From contig QNQO01000646.1 in the NCBI GenBank assembly GCA_003290165.1, positions 62,001 through 126,000 of the forward strand: DNA of 64,000 nt, in the 5' to 3' direction. Shown piece by piece: positions 35,565-46,000 of the stretch. The translations under genes were made by a program, and so were the position numbers. The DNA is from Berberis thunbergii. Its lineage: Eukaryota; Streptophyta; Magnoliopsida; Ranunculales; Berberidaceae. The notes beneath the pieces are model-generated. The model worked only from the letters and a program-made list of their open reading frames with translations, was not told the origin of the DNA and ran no database searches. The first letter of the stretch is position 1, and every line of letters starts with the position of its first letter.

Positions 35565-35762
35565 TTGTAGTGTAGCCACGGTTTTAAGCCGTGGCAAATA
35601 AACTAACGGTTTTGAGCCGTGGCCATCGTCGTGTAGCTAATCAAGCCTTTTGGTGTAGTGACGGTTTTAGGCTCTAGCCACGGTTTTGGGTCGTGGCAAA
35701 TAAACTAACGGTTTTGAGCCGTGTCCATCTCCGTGTAGCTAATCAAACCTTTTGGTGTAGTG
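35565..35762. repeat. Tandemly duplicated right end of the CACTA element
   Basis: About 99 bp are repeated: 35565-35663 and 35664-35762 each contain 'gccacggtttt', 'cgtggcaaataaactaacgg', 'gtgtagctaatcaa' and end in 'ccttttggtgtagtg'. The element therefore has two potential right termini. The AAC target duplication lies outside the outer one. Confidence 0.9.
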
Positions 35763-35765
35763 AAC

Positions 35766-37691
35766 GGATTGCTCCAATCCAGAACAATAAGCTTCATTGA
35801 AAGTCGTTTTCTCAGCAGATAACTCCTTTTCCACAACGCGAAGACGGGTGCAAACCTCATCTAGCTTAGCTTTCAAGGAGTCAAGATCAACAATAGACTT
35901 ATCCCGCACATTCTTCGTCTCTGTCAAAGATTTTCGAGTAGCCACGACAACTTTATCCTAGCCTACACATTTTATTTTCAACACATCAAATTGGGAAAGG
36001 ACGTGAGAAAATACCAGCAATAGCGCTGCCAACCTCCTCTCGAAAAGAACTAATTGATCACGACAGCTCGATAAACCGAGTCCATTACCCCGCGTAAACA
36101 AAATGATTTATCTCGTCCATTATCTACTCAAGACCATGGTTGATATGATCAAACGGATCAAGCACGGACATTGAAGGCATCTCCACCAACCACTTGTACC
36201 ATTCATTTACTAGTCTACGTGCATCGACCTGCATGTCGAGCTGGGTAAACCAACAAAACTTGCTGTCAGACTTGATACGGATATCCTTCGGCCCAGGCTC
36301 AATCCAACTAATCCATAGATGGAGGACGCGAGGATCCAAAAGCACCGAAGAACCACCTTCGACAGCGGGGATAATAGATGGAATAGCAGTAACAATGGAA
36401 AAAACCACGTTTCCTCTCCCATCGAGAAGCATCTGCGGGAAGGGAAGGACTGACGGTAGCAGTAGGAGCAGAAGAAACTTATCGAATAGGAGAGGAAACT
36501 AGGAACCCGGCTGCTTCGCTGACATCAATAGAAGGATAGGGGGAATGATCCCTGAAACGCTGACCGCCAGCAACGTCTTTAGACTGCTCTACTGCCAACT
36601 AGAGCATTTTCTCATTAATAATTCTAGGGTCATCGTTAGACAACTTAGCAGTATTCGAAACATCATGGCAGACTGAAGCTTCATCTCAACGTCATCCAAT
36701 GGATGAATAGTCTCCTTATCGCTCCTTTTCAATGCGAACCTCACCTCTTCAGCCTCTTCAAGAGATTCCCAATCTCCCTTTGCAACATCATCATGGGCAG
36801 GACCCGGGTGAGAAGCAATAATCCGAAAATAACTCTTATGAGTCACCAACCGCGCAGAACTATGATTCAAAAGTCGTCTCTTCCTTGGAACTTGACATTG
36901 ATTTACTGGCAATCGCCATGATGGACTCGTGGACGTTGCAAGTTTTCTCTTTCATGAAGCAGGAGTGGAAGCAATAACAGGAGCATTGAGATCCGTAACA
37001 TCTCGGACCGAACTCACTTCCCAATCAATGCTAGCATCACTAACTCCAGCATGAACAACATAGGCCTTAGCATGAGATTCAGTAAATAAAGCTCATTCCG
37101 CTTCACTCATAGTGTATAAACCACTACGTTCCAGGATTCCCTCGAAAAGAAATGCCTCCACATGAAAACGGTGAAGCTTAGATAATTGTTTATTATTAAT
37201 TTTCTGCTCCTCGGCAAATAAAAGAAGATTTTTCTGCCTATTAGGGACTCGAAATGATAAAAAAATTAAAAGACCTCACAATTGAAAGTAGCCAGAATTC
37301 ACAGAAGCGTAGAACCAATACCGCAACCAATCACGAATGTCTAAGATTCTCGAAATAATCAAAGGAATGAGGTAAACATATCTCCCTTTACACCAAGACC
37401 GACCACAGAATGCAAGATCCTAACAGTTAAGGGAATACCAGATAGAGTAGCCCTCGCGTAAGAAGAAATCATCACTTTCCAACCATTTGGGCCCATTTGG
37501 GCAAGAGGAATGCCCAAAAAATTCAGATATTCCCATAATAGCTCCAGAATGGGGAATCTAAAGCCAGAAGAGACCATGCACGAGTACAATACGATGTATC
37601 CAACCTTTGGGTTACAAGGGCTATCGCCCTGTCCAGGCATAACAATCTCGAGGACAGACGAGAGATTATAATTAGAACGAATGGTCTCCAA
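35766..37691 (-). pseudogene. Antisense ORF of gypsy element A, main part
   Basis: Read on the minus strand from 37691, it encodes 'FPILELLWEYLNFLGIPLAQ' then 'MGPNGWKVMISSY'. This wording resembles the N-terminal region of an ORF often found in antisense near the 3' LTR of Tat-lineage elements and annotated only as hypothetical or transposase/gag-like. Further segments are at 36912-36589 and 36432-36124, and a coiled-coil part at 35945-35766 ('TETKNVRDKSIVDLDSLKAK'). Several frames are needed, so it is degenerate. The CACTA insertion interrupts the coiled coil, which continues at 28883. Function unknown. Confidence 0.6.
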
Positions 37692-38107
37692 AGTCGATTG
37701 AAGCTCTATTAGGAAAGTAATAAGCCTCGCACAGAGTTAGCGATTTACCACTTAACTTGTCACCCACATACATCGTTAAAGAGCGAACAAGCAATGAAAA
37801 TGAAAAATTAAAGAACAAACAAACCCTAAATTCAAAGTAGCATGAAGAAGAAAAATGTATTCGTCACATTTCCTTTTATAGAGCCAGGCAATGAAGTGAC
37901 AGATCATGGGATAGCGTGCGAGATATGATGGCTATGAAAAATCCCAAAAATGTGCGTGAAAGACGAACGGGCAAACAAATGATCGAGACACCAACTCGCG
38001 AAAAGCAACTGACAACATTAAATACAAGGTAATGAAGAAATCGAAAGGCAAAATCACCAAAGCTAGTGACCACGTCAGCATGCCCACTAACTAAGAGGGG
38101 GAGTAGT
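37692..38107. other. Sequence between the antisense ORF and the 3' LTR of element A
   Basis: This would be the promoter side of the antisense ORF. The plus strand just before the LTR reads 'ctaagagggggagtagt', a purine-rich stretch suitable as the polypurine tract for plus-strand priming. Confidence 0.5.
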
Positions 38108-38671
38108 TGATGATACATCAAAATAAACTGATCATCATGGTCGTACATGTGGCACAGAGACCCATCATGAGGACACAACAAACAACCTTTTGGCCTAGCC
38201 CATGAAGCTCGATAGAAATAAAGCTAATTGCATAGGCCCAGACAAGGCTTGCTGATAAGGAAAACAGTCAGGACATAAATACAGACCAAATGGATCAGAA
38301 TATGGATCTAGGCCCAAGACGAGTTCCCTCATAAAAGGGAGAACATTGCACCAAGAAAGAGCCGTGGAGGGACTCACGCCACCACTAACGCATCTTCATT
38401 AAGGAGGAGACTATTACAGAAACATCCCCTTCCGTTGTACCTCACATATTTAAGTCACGCAGAGAGTTAACCACAACCATTATAAAAGGTAAAGGGAACA
38501 TTTGACAAAGGTAAACAATTTTAACTAAGTTTTGTCCAGATTTGCATCATTCTTGTAATAGGGTTACTGACTTGAGTATCGGAGTGCCTTCGGCCATAAA
38601 AAAAGTGGTCCTTGGCAGTCTAATAGTTGTTTTGCAGGTCAAACTCACAGGAGGACAATTTTTTGACGCAT
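38108..38671 (+). repeat. 3' LTR of gypsy element A
   Basis: It is the partner of 25098-25664. It begins TGATGATACATC, keeps the TATAAAA box, and ends GACGCAT directly against a TTA microsatellite. The terminal CA seen in the 5' copy seems lost or mutated. Confidence 0.88.
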
Positions 38672-38684
38672 TTATTATTATTAT

Positions 38685-39342
38685 TGATGCAGTCTTTTCC
38701 ACTCCCTGTTTTGACTTAATCCTGCTGACATGCACAAGTAACGGACGTGAGCCACCGACCATCATGGGGTGGCTGATGGCACTCTGATGCTAAAGTCAGA
38801 CAAGGCTTTGGGGAAGGTGTAATGCTGTAACATAAATTTTATAGCGTACCTTAGCTTACCGACCTCATGTCTTATTTATAGTGCAAGGAGTTTTGTTTCT
38901 ATCAGGCCATCGTAGGCGTAGTTTAGGAAGGAGATCTTCGTGGAGATCCCTCCCTAATTAGGAGTCGTGATGTATGAGGGAATTTCATTGTTAGCTCCTT
39001 GTTTCTAGATACACGGGAGATAGTTCACAATCCAAGAACAATTCGTAGAAGGGAGTTTCTCTATGTGGAAGATACTTTAGTGTTTGCTTCCTAATTGGAA
39101 GTAGAGAGCAATTGTAGTTGCCCGTCTGAAGCTGATCATCGATATACTTGCCTGAAGAGGGCTTACATATATTGAGGATAGTTGTGAGACGTGTAGGCCT
39201 AGCATGTTGTGAGAGTTCGGGTCCGCATGACGGACCGGAGCTGGGCGGGCTTAGAACCACTTGGCTGGATCAGTGTTGGGTTGATGCTTGAGGCCATAAT
39301 TTCTCGAGATTATCATGACACATGTACGACTCCAGGGTGTTA
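38685..39342 (-). repeat. 3' LTR (left copy) of gypsy element B
   Basis: It aligns with 42198-42863 from 'tgatgcagtctttt' to 'gggtgt'. Long identical runs include 'ccatcgtaggcgtagtttag' and 'tgtgtaggcctagcatg'. The copies are closer to each other than to the LTR piece at 4406-4735. Confidence 0.88.
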
Positions 39343-39379
39343 TCGGTTTACGAATTCGAGAGAGGTTTAGCAATCAGGC

Positions 39380-39850
39380 TGAAAAGCAGTGGTCCCGTGG
39401 CAAATCATTATAATTAGTTAAGGACTAACTAAGCTCCCACCATCAAAATTATCTACACCTGAGTGCACCAAACTAAAAATTTGGGAGTTTTTTTGCGGCC
39501 ACGCTGAAAAACAGTGGTCACGTGGCAAACCGTCGGAATCAGGTCGTGGCTGACTGGGCTCCCACCTTTTAGACTATTGACACCCTCGCAGTGCGGGCTA
39601 CAAGTCCAGGTTTGATGATTTGCGTCACGTGACGAGCTGTCGGAATCAGTTCAGGACTGACTAGGCTCCCACCTTTCAAACCATCTACCCCTTTGCAGTG
39701 GGGGCTACAGGTCTGGGCTTTGATCACAAGCTTTCGTTGTTGGTTGTCACCAGCTAGGCTTACCTGATTAGGTTTAGCGATCACTGACCACGGGTGGGGC
39801 AGATGCTGACAAGTTGTCGTCACCAGGCGTGGCAGCGCTGATTAGACTCC
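39380..39850. repeat. Degenerate tandem repeats in element B
   Basis: Three to four units of about 120 bp, each with 'gtggcaaa(c/t)c', 'ggaatcag', 'gactgactaggctcccacc' and 'gcagtg(g/c)gggctac' in variant form. Non-coding. They lie near the 3' LTR, where Tat-type elements often keep tandem arrays. Confidence 0.6.
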
Positions 39851-41920
39851 CATTTCCTAAATCGTCGATGCCCATGCTTAGCGGACTAGGTATTGGGATG
39901 AACCAAAAGCCATCGTCATCAGTATTGGCTGACTAAGCTTGTCTGGTTTGAATAGAGGTTTCGCTTGCTAGGGGGCGTTCGAACCTAATCCATTAGCATG
40001 TTGCATGGAGTGGATGAAATTACCTTAAATCAGCTGGTGATCTGTAGGTATAATCCGTATGTCAGGGTTGACCAGGATCTCTAGTGCTCGTGCCAAGCAT
40101 GTGATAGAGTGTTGTTTGAATAATAAGCTGAGCTCATGAGCCCTCAGAAGAAGGGCTAGGGTTTTCTGCATGATGTATTGTGTATATGACGTAGATTGCA
40201 CGGTGACATGTGTACGACGTAGCCTGCATGATGTTTGAGTATTGGTTACTCCCCCTCAATTGATGGGGTTGCGTGCAACACCATTAATTGATTGAGATGG
40301 TATGTGTAGTTTCCTTGGGAACTGTCATCTTCCAGTTTTCCTTACGGTATTCAATGCTTGGCAATTAATGCTTGAGTGCCCTCTTGGTGAACCATCATGT
40401 CTATATAATGGTATTTTTCAATCGTTGTAGGCACTATATTTTGCAGAGCTTATCTTCTATAATGTCTTTGCTTGAAGAAGATGTTTTGGTTTTCCAAAGG
40501 CTGAGAAAAATGTTTTGGATTTTCCAAAGGCTGAAGTTGAATCTTAGTCTCTGAAGTTTTCGAATGTTCTGACATTTGTGTTGATCAGGCATAGAAATAG
40601 TTGTTGTTATGCTAGGTCACCTGATATGGGGGGGGGGGGCATGTAGTTGATCCACTGAGGTCTCGTAATTTCTTCTCATATTTCGGAGTAGTATGGATTT
40701 CCTACCAAGGGAGATGCGTTGGTGTTACACCGTACCACTTTTGCCTTTGTGTGCTCGAATCCCGCTGCTAACCAATGGCTGATCGAAGTGTCAGTCGACG
40801 TGCGATGTTTCTGGGTGTGATAGTTCTCAGTCACACCTGCCATCGCATATGGGAAAGTGGTACATCTTGATAGCAATGCGAGATCGTAGCTGCATCCCTG
40901 TTTCTGACCATCTGCCTGATTCTAACCTATTTGATGCAATTAGAAGGGGGTAGGATGTCTCTTGAGCAAATCAGCAGCCGTTGTGAGTCTACAATGCTAT
41001 AGTATGAGACTTTTTTGGGGTGATTTGATGAAGCAATTTGACTACTCAGTCTTTCAATATCTTCTGCCACTTCGTCTTTATCTTGGGAAGGTATCGAGCA
41101 TATCCCATTCTCTTACCTTTGTTGTCACTTGCAGATTGCTCGCATCGGAGTGTTTGCAAGTCTTCGGTGGACATTGTCCATAACAAAATTGTCTAAGCGA
41201 GTCTTTTTCAGTTCGCACTGTATTCAAATTCTTATAGTGCTTAGTCTTTGTATCCGCCTCAGGGCGTTCGCCATATGTAGTCTTTTGAATCTGCCTTAAG
41301 GTGCTTGTTGTTACATCTTTCTTATAATCAATAGAGTTTTTTTTTTGTATTTCTTCTTTTATTTCTTAAATGATTGAAAATCACACAAGTCTTTTAAGAA
41401 CTAAAACTCAATATTGATTATGGAAAGGGAAACAAATAACTTAAAGCAAACTAATTGTTGACGGAGAAACATTGATCCTGGCCTTGAAGTGGATTCGGGT
41501 ATCTCTCACGGATCATTCGGTGGATTGTCGAGGCGCTACATAGGTTATTGAAGAGTAAACCTTGCAGAGGGACGGATCTCCGCGCCAATGAGATGTGGGG
41601 GAATGTGTTCCCACTTGCCATGGCCTTTTCAATTCGCTGGGCAGAAGAACTTCTCGCTCCTGTACTACTTGAAATTGATGTCTCTACCGTTTTTTAGCCT
41701 TGCACTGGGTCAGATTGCTCTGAATGATGTAGTTGAATTTGTGAGCACTCTATCTATTTCAATGTGGCGTAGTAGCAGCCTCATGTCGTAGGTTGGTATC
41801 CACGTATTGTTCCTTCGGAGTGGTTAGCAGTATACTTAATACACTAGTGAAGGATGGAGACCACTGTTTCCATCTGGTGGAGGCAAGGTCTTATCAGGAT
41901 GAAATTGTAGGATGACGGTG
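39851..41920. other. Interior of element B, no domain recognised
   Basis: Mixed-composition DNA with short frames and a run of ten or more G at about 40630. The minus-strand sequence just beyond the gag piece resembles the gag flank of element C, but there is no usable frame. Confidence 0.5.
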
Positions 41921-41923
41921 CGT

Positions 41924-42118
41924 CTAACACCATGAAGTCCAAAAAAAAACTGTCCTTAGTTGAGGCTTTCTAGGGTCCATGGTTACTACCGTTGGCATGG
42001 GAGCGTGAGTTGGCTGCCCGTGCACGACACGAACTGATGAATGAGGCAGTATAATGACAGCCTGAGCATTGGATGTGTCCCCTGGTTTTCCGTTATTGCG
42101 TGACCTGGTGGTCACCAT
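41924..42118 (-). pseudogene. Gag start of gypsy element B
   Basis: Minus-strand MVTTRSRNN followed by about 50 residues, then loss of frame. The start matches element C (MTTRSRNN at 4327). Only the extreme N-terminus of gag survives. Confidence 0.65.
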
Positions 42119-42177
42119 CTCTTTAGGTTTTGATAGGAGATGACGATTAATTAGTGTAAAGTTATGGAATGTGTCAT

Positions 42178-42195
42178 CCGCATGGACGTCGCCAA
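42178..42195 (-). other. Primer-binding site of gypsy element B
   Basis: On the minus strand 'TTGGCGACGTCCATGCGG' lies two bases after the LTR end ...GCATCA, similar to the site in element A. Confidence 0.6.
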
Positions 42196-42197
42196 AC

Positions 42198-42863
42198 TGA
42201 TGCAGTCTTTTTTGCTCCCTACTTTGACCTAATCTCGTTGACTTATTGACCTGCACAAGTAACACACGTGAGCCACAAACCGCCATGGGGTAGCCGATGA
42301 CACTCCGGTGCTAAAGTCAGACATGGCTCTGAGGAACGTGTAATGTTGTAACAGAAAATTTGTAGCGTCCCTTAACTTACCAACCTCATGTCTTATTTAT
42401 AGTACAAGGAGTTGTGGTTCTACCAGGCCATCGTAGGCGTAGTTTAGGAAGGGGATATTCGTGGATATCCCTCCCTAATTAGGAGTCGTGTTGTAGGAGT
42501 GAAGTTCCATGTTAGCTCCGTGCTCCTAGATACGCGGGAGTTAGTTTCCAATCCAAGAGCAATCCGTAGAAGGAGTTTCTATATGTGGAAGATACTTTGG
42601 TGTTTGCTTCCTAGTTGGAAGTAGATAACAGTTATAGTTGCTCGTCCAAAGCTGATCTTCGAGATACTTTCCTGAAGAGGGCTTAAGGATATTGAGGATA
42701 GTTGTGAGATGTGTAGGCCTAGCATGCTACAAGAGTTCAGGTTCGCCTGGCGAACCGTAGTTGGGCGGGCTTAGAACCACTTGGGCCGGATTAGTGTTGG
42801 GCAGACGCTTGAGGCTGTAATTCCTCGAGATTATCATGACGTGTATACGGCTTTGGGGTGTGA
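42198..42863 (-). repeat. 5' LTR (right copy) of gypsy element B
   Basis: Partner of 38685-39342. Its outer end abuts the copia LTR remnant that starts at about 42866. Confidence 0.88.
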
Positions 42864-42865
42864 GC

Positions 42866-42998
42866 ATTTTTATGTATCATCAATTAGCATAACATTTTCG
42901 GTCATTCACTTTCACCAACTAGGTATTGGCCTTGTGTTGAAATTATTTGCATAAGTTGGTGTTTTGGACTAATTGTTCCATCACATATTTTCCTTACA
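42866..42998 (+). repeat. Remnant of the 5' LTR of copia element 1
   Basis: It matches the last part of the 3' LTR (about 47850-47993): 'cataacattttc', 'gtcattcactttcaccaact', 'ttggtgttttggact' and end in ...TACA. The upstream 690 bases expected from the 3' LTR are absent. Confidence 0.85.
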
Positions 42999-43000
42999 AG

Positions 43001-43012
43001 TGGTATCAGAAC
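43001..43012 (+). other. Primer-binding site of copia element 1
   Basis: 'TGGTATCAGAAC' follows the LTR end by two bases. It matches the initiator-Met-tRNA-type site (TGGTATCAGAGC) of plant copia elements. Confidence 0.8.
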
Positions 43013-43053
43013 GCCATTTGATTGGTGTTTGAGCTTTGAAGGTGTCAAATAAA

Positions 43054-46000
43054 ATGGCTGAAAGGTTTTCTTCATCGCGGGATGATGGTTATGTGAAAGT
43101 CCATGGGTTCTACATTATTCGATTCAATGGTAGGAACAATTTTAAAGCTTGGCAGATGGATTGTAAAGATATTCTGGTCAGTTTGGATCAAATTGATGCA
43201 CTAGATAAGAAAAAGAAACCATAATCAAATGAGGCGACGGTTGTGGTTATTGAGAAGTGGAGTAAAATGGATAAAAAAAACATGTGGTACGATTCGTTTG
43301 TTTCTTTATCGTAATGTGGATTACAACTTTGTTGATGAGATGACGGCTCAGGGTATTTGGAATAAGTTTCAGGCTCAGAATGATCAGATGAGTGTGATGT
43401 ACCTACAAAATAAGCTCTTCACTTTCAGGTTGCAGCCAGGTAAACTCATGACTGATTACATAAATGAATTTGAATGTTTATTCTCAGATTGTGTTAGCTT
43501 GAGAGCTAAATTTGAAGATAGTCATAAAAGCATTATTCTATTTAATTTCTTTGTTATCGGAATGGGAACCATTTGTTGATCAGATGACAACATTGAAGAA
43601 AGAAAAATTTGTGTATAGTGATATTGTTCAAGCTGTCCTTGCAAGGCTTCCAGAAAGAGTGTTTCGAATTAGGAGGTTCAAGCACATGGTATTTTAGTGA
43701 TAAGGGGAATAAATTACAAGAGGAACAACTACAGAAGGAACCAGTCTAAATCAAAAGGCAGAGATGTGTCTAAGGTTGAATATCACAAATGTAAGCGCAA
43801 GGGCCATTACAAGAGGGATTGTCCAGACTGGAAGGATGATCGCAACAAGCAAGAGAATGAGAGTAAAGGCGTAGTGAATGTACTTGAGACACCGGATGTG
43901 GTAGAGGATATTTTAATCAGGGGTGACTTAGCACATGCACTGATGAAAAAATCTTATGACCATTTGTATGATAGTTGGATGTTGGATACGAGAGCTTCGT
44001 ATCATATGTATCCTGTAAGGGAATGGTTCAGCACCTATCGTGAGGTTAAGGGCAGCTAAGTTAAAATGGGCGACTCTCGGCCTTGCAAAACAAAGGGTGT
44101 TCGTACAGTCAAATTCCAGTTGGCACAACTCACCGAGGTATGTCATGATCCTGTTCTTTCAAATGGGCAGATTTCTCTTGGGGGGCTTGAAGCTTAGGGC
44201 TACAAGTATATTGGTGAGAATAGATACTACAATGTTTACTTTGGTGTCAGGTTGCTTATGACAGCGGTTAGGCATGCAAATTTGTATTTTTTTTTCAAGG
44301 TAGTGTAGTTGAAGGCGAAACCATGAATTCCACAGTTGTTGATGAGAAAAGCTTGACGCACACACAGTTATGGCACAAGCGATTAGGGCATGTAGGTGAA
44401 AGTGGACTAAGAACTTTAAGCAAGTGGGGCTTGCTTGGCAGTGATAAAATGACAAAGTTGGATTTATGTAAACATTGCATCTATGGGAAGTAGTGCAGAG
44501 TCAGTTTTAGTGATGCTACTCATTGCATTGCGGGGATTGTCGATTACATCCACACTGATGTTTGGGGACCCTGTAGAGTTGCGTCCATGGGGGGTTCTAG
44601 GTATTTATGTCTTTTATCGATGACTTTAGCCGAAGAATATGGGTGTATACCATGAAACATAAAAATGAAGTCACTGGTATCTTCAAGAAGTGGAAAGCTA
44701 TGATTCAAAATCAAACTAGAAGGTTGAACAAAGTAGTGAGGTTTAACAATGGCGGTGAGTATACCGAGGATCCTTTGAAACTATTTTTTTTAACATGGCA
44801 TTGGAAGAAACTTCACAGTAAAGTCGACACCACAACAGAACGGGGTAGCCGAGTGGATAAACTGTACCCTGTTGGAGAGAGCACAGTGCATGTTGTCCAA
44901 TGCAGGTTTGGGCAGAATATGGTGGGCTAAAGCAGTAAACACAACGTGCTATCTCATAACCTCCCTCCTTCATCAGCTATTGAGTCTCAGATTCCTATGG
45001 AAGTATGGTATGGTATTTCTTCTGATTATTCTTCTAACTTGAAAGTATTTGGCTGTCCAACATATTTTCATGTCAGGGAAGATAAAATTGAACTAAGAGC
45101 CTGGAAAACTATTTTTCTCGGTTATCTAGATAATGTGAAAGGATATAGAATATGGCGGTGCCCTGACTTTCAGAAATTTGTGATCAGTCGAGATGTGAAG
45201 TTCCATGAGGAAACTTTGTTACAGGCAAATTGTGAGAGATGCAAAAATGATTCCTTTATTTAGAGGGGTGATATGTATAATGAAGATGAGGATACTAGAT
45301 ATTATCTGCAGGTGGAGTTTGGAGCTCCTAGGTCTCATACAGAGCATGATGTTCCTTCTAATGAGGGAAGAGACGATACATATATGATGCCTAATGAGAC
45401 AGTGGCAGAATATGAGGTTCCTAGTGATGGGGACATGGATCCTACACAACAACATGTTCAATAGTTACAAACAACTTCTTTAGTAGCAAGCAGATAACCT
45501 AGAGTCAGTCGTGCACCACTTAGATTTGGCTAAGAGGATGGTGCAACTTGCGCATTCTCAGTTCTTGACGGGTATGATGATGTTCCTACCACATATACGC
45601 AGGCTTTGTGAAGTGTTCACAAAGAGGAGTGGAATGAGGCTTTGGATAAGATATTATCTCTTAAGAAGAATCATACATGGGAGCTTGTGTCACTCCCTAA
45701 AGGGAAGAGGCTGATTTGGTGTAAGTGAGTTTTCACAATGAAAGACGGGTTTCCAGATTCCAAGGGTACTTGTACAGTTATACAATACAAGGCAAGATTG
45801 GTGGCTAAAGGATATGCACAACAAGAAGGTGTGGATACAATGAAGTATTCTATTCGGTGATAAAACACACTTCTATCCGAGTACTTTTGGCTTTAGCAGT
45901 GCAGTTTGACTTAGAGCTCGGGCAACTTGATGTCAAGACTAATTTCTTGCATGGAGATTTGGAAGAGGACATACACATGTCTTAGCTCAACAAATATGTT

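Larger units (their letters stand above)
28887..35762. mobile_element. CACTA (En/Spm) transposon carrying host exons (Pack-CACTA)
   Basis: The left end is CACTACACCAAAAA at 28887; the right end, reverse-complemented, is CACTACACCAAAAGG. The target duplication is AAC at 28884-28886 and 35763-35765. Subterminal regions carry many copies of 'acggttttaagccgtggca' in both orientations, the usual binding-site arrangement of this superfamily. Length is 6,876 bp. No TNPA/TNPD-like transposase was recognised, so it is non-autonomous. The inside carries exon pieces of a prolyl 4-hydroxylase, a TMEM209/cytochrome-b561-N protein and an unidentified gene, all on the minus strand, plus a MITE. It sits within the antisense ORF of gypsy element A. 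Confidence 0.93.
25098..38671 (+). mobile_element. Ty3/gypsy element A (Tat-like, non-autonomous), split by a CACTA
   Basis: It is bounded by two LTRs of about 565 bp that align along their whole length. LTR ends are TGATG...CATCA-like. After the 5' LTR there is a tRNA-Asp-type primer-binding site and a degenerate gag. This is followed by a 70-bp tandem array and, on the opposite strand, a decayed ORF before the 3' LTR. No protease, reverse transcriptase or integrase was found, so it must have depended on a partner element. Antisense ORFs before the 3' LTR are known from the Tat clade (family knowledge). A 6.9 kb CACTA transposon interrupts it. Both flanks are TTA microsatellite, so the target duplication cannot be read cleanly. 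Confidence 0.8.
38685..42863 (-). mobile_element. Ty3/gypsy element B, mostly deleted
   Basis: Two LTRs of about 660 bp (38685-39342 and 42198-42863) enclose about 2.9 kb. The element reads on the minus strand: primer-binding site at 42195-42178, gag start at 42118, then mostly non-coding and repetitive DNA. It belongs to the same family as element C at 2240-4735, sharing LTR wording and the MTTRSRNN-type gag start. Protease, reverse transcriptase and integrase are missing. Its left end lies 14 bases from the 3' LTR of element A and its right end touches the truncated LTR of copia element 1. Confidence 0.8.

Noticed and set aside
36124..37691. Host gene on the minus strand
   Set aside because: Position before the 3' LTR and the broken frames fit the antisense ORF of a Tat-type element better.
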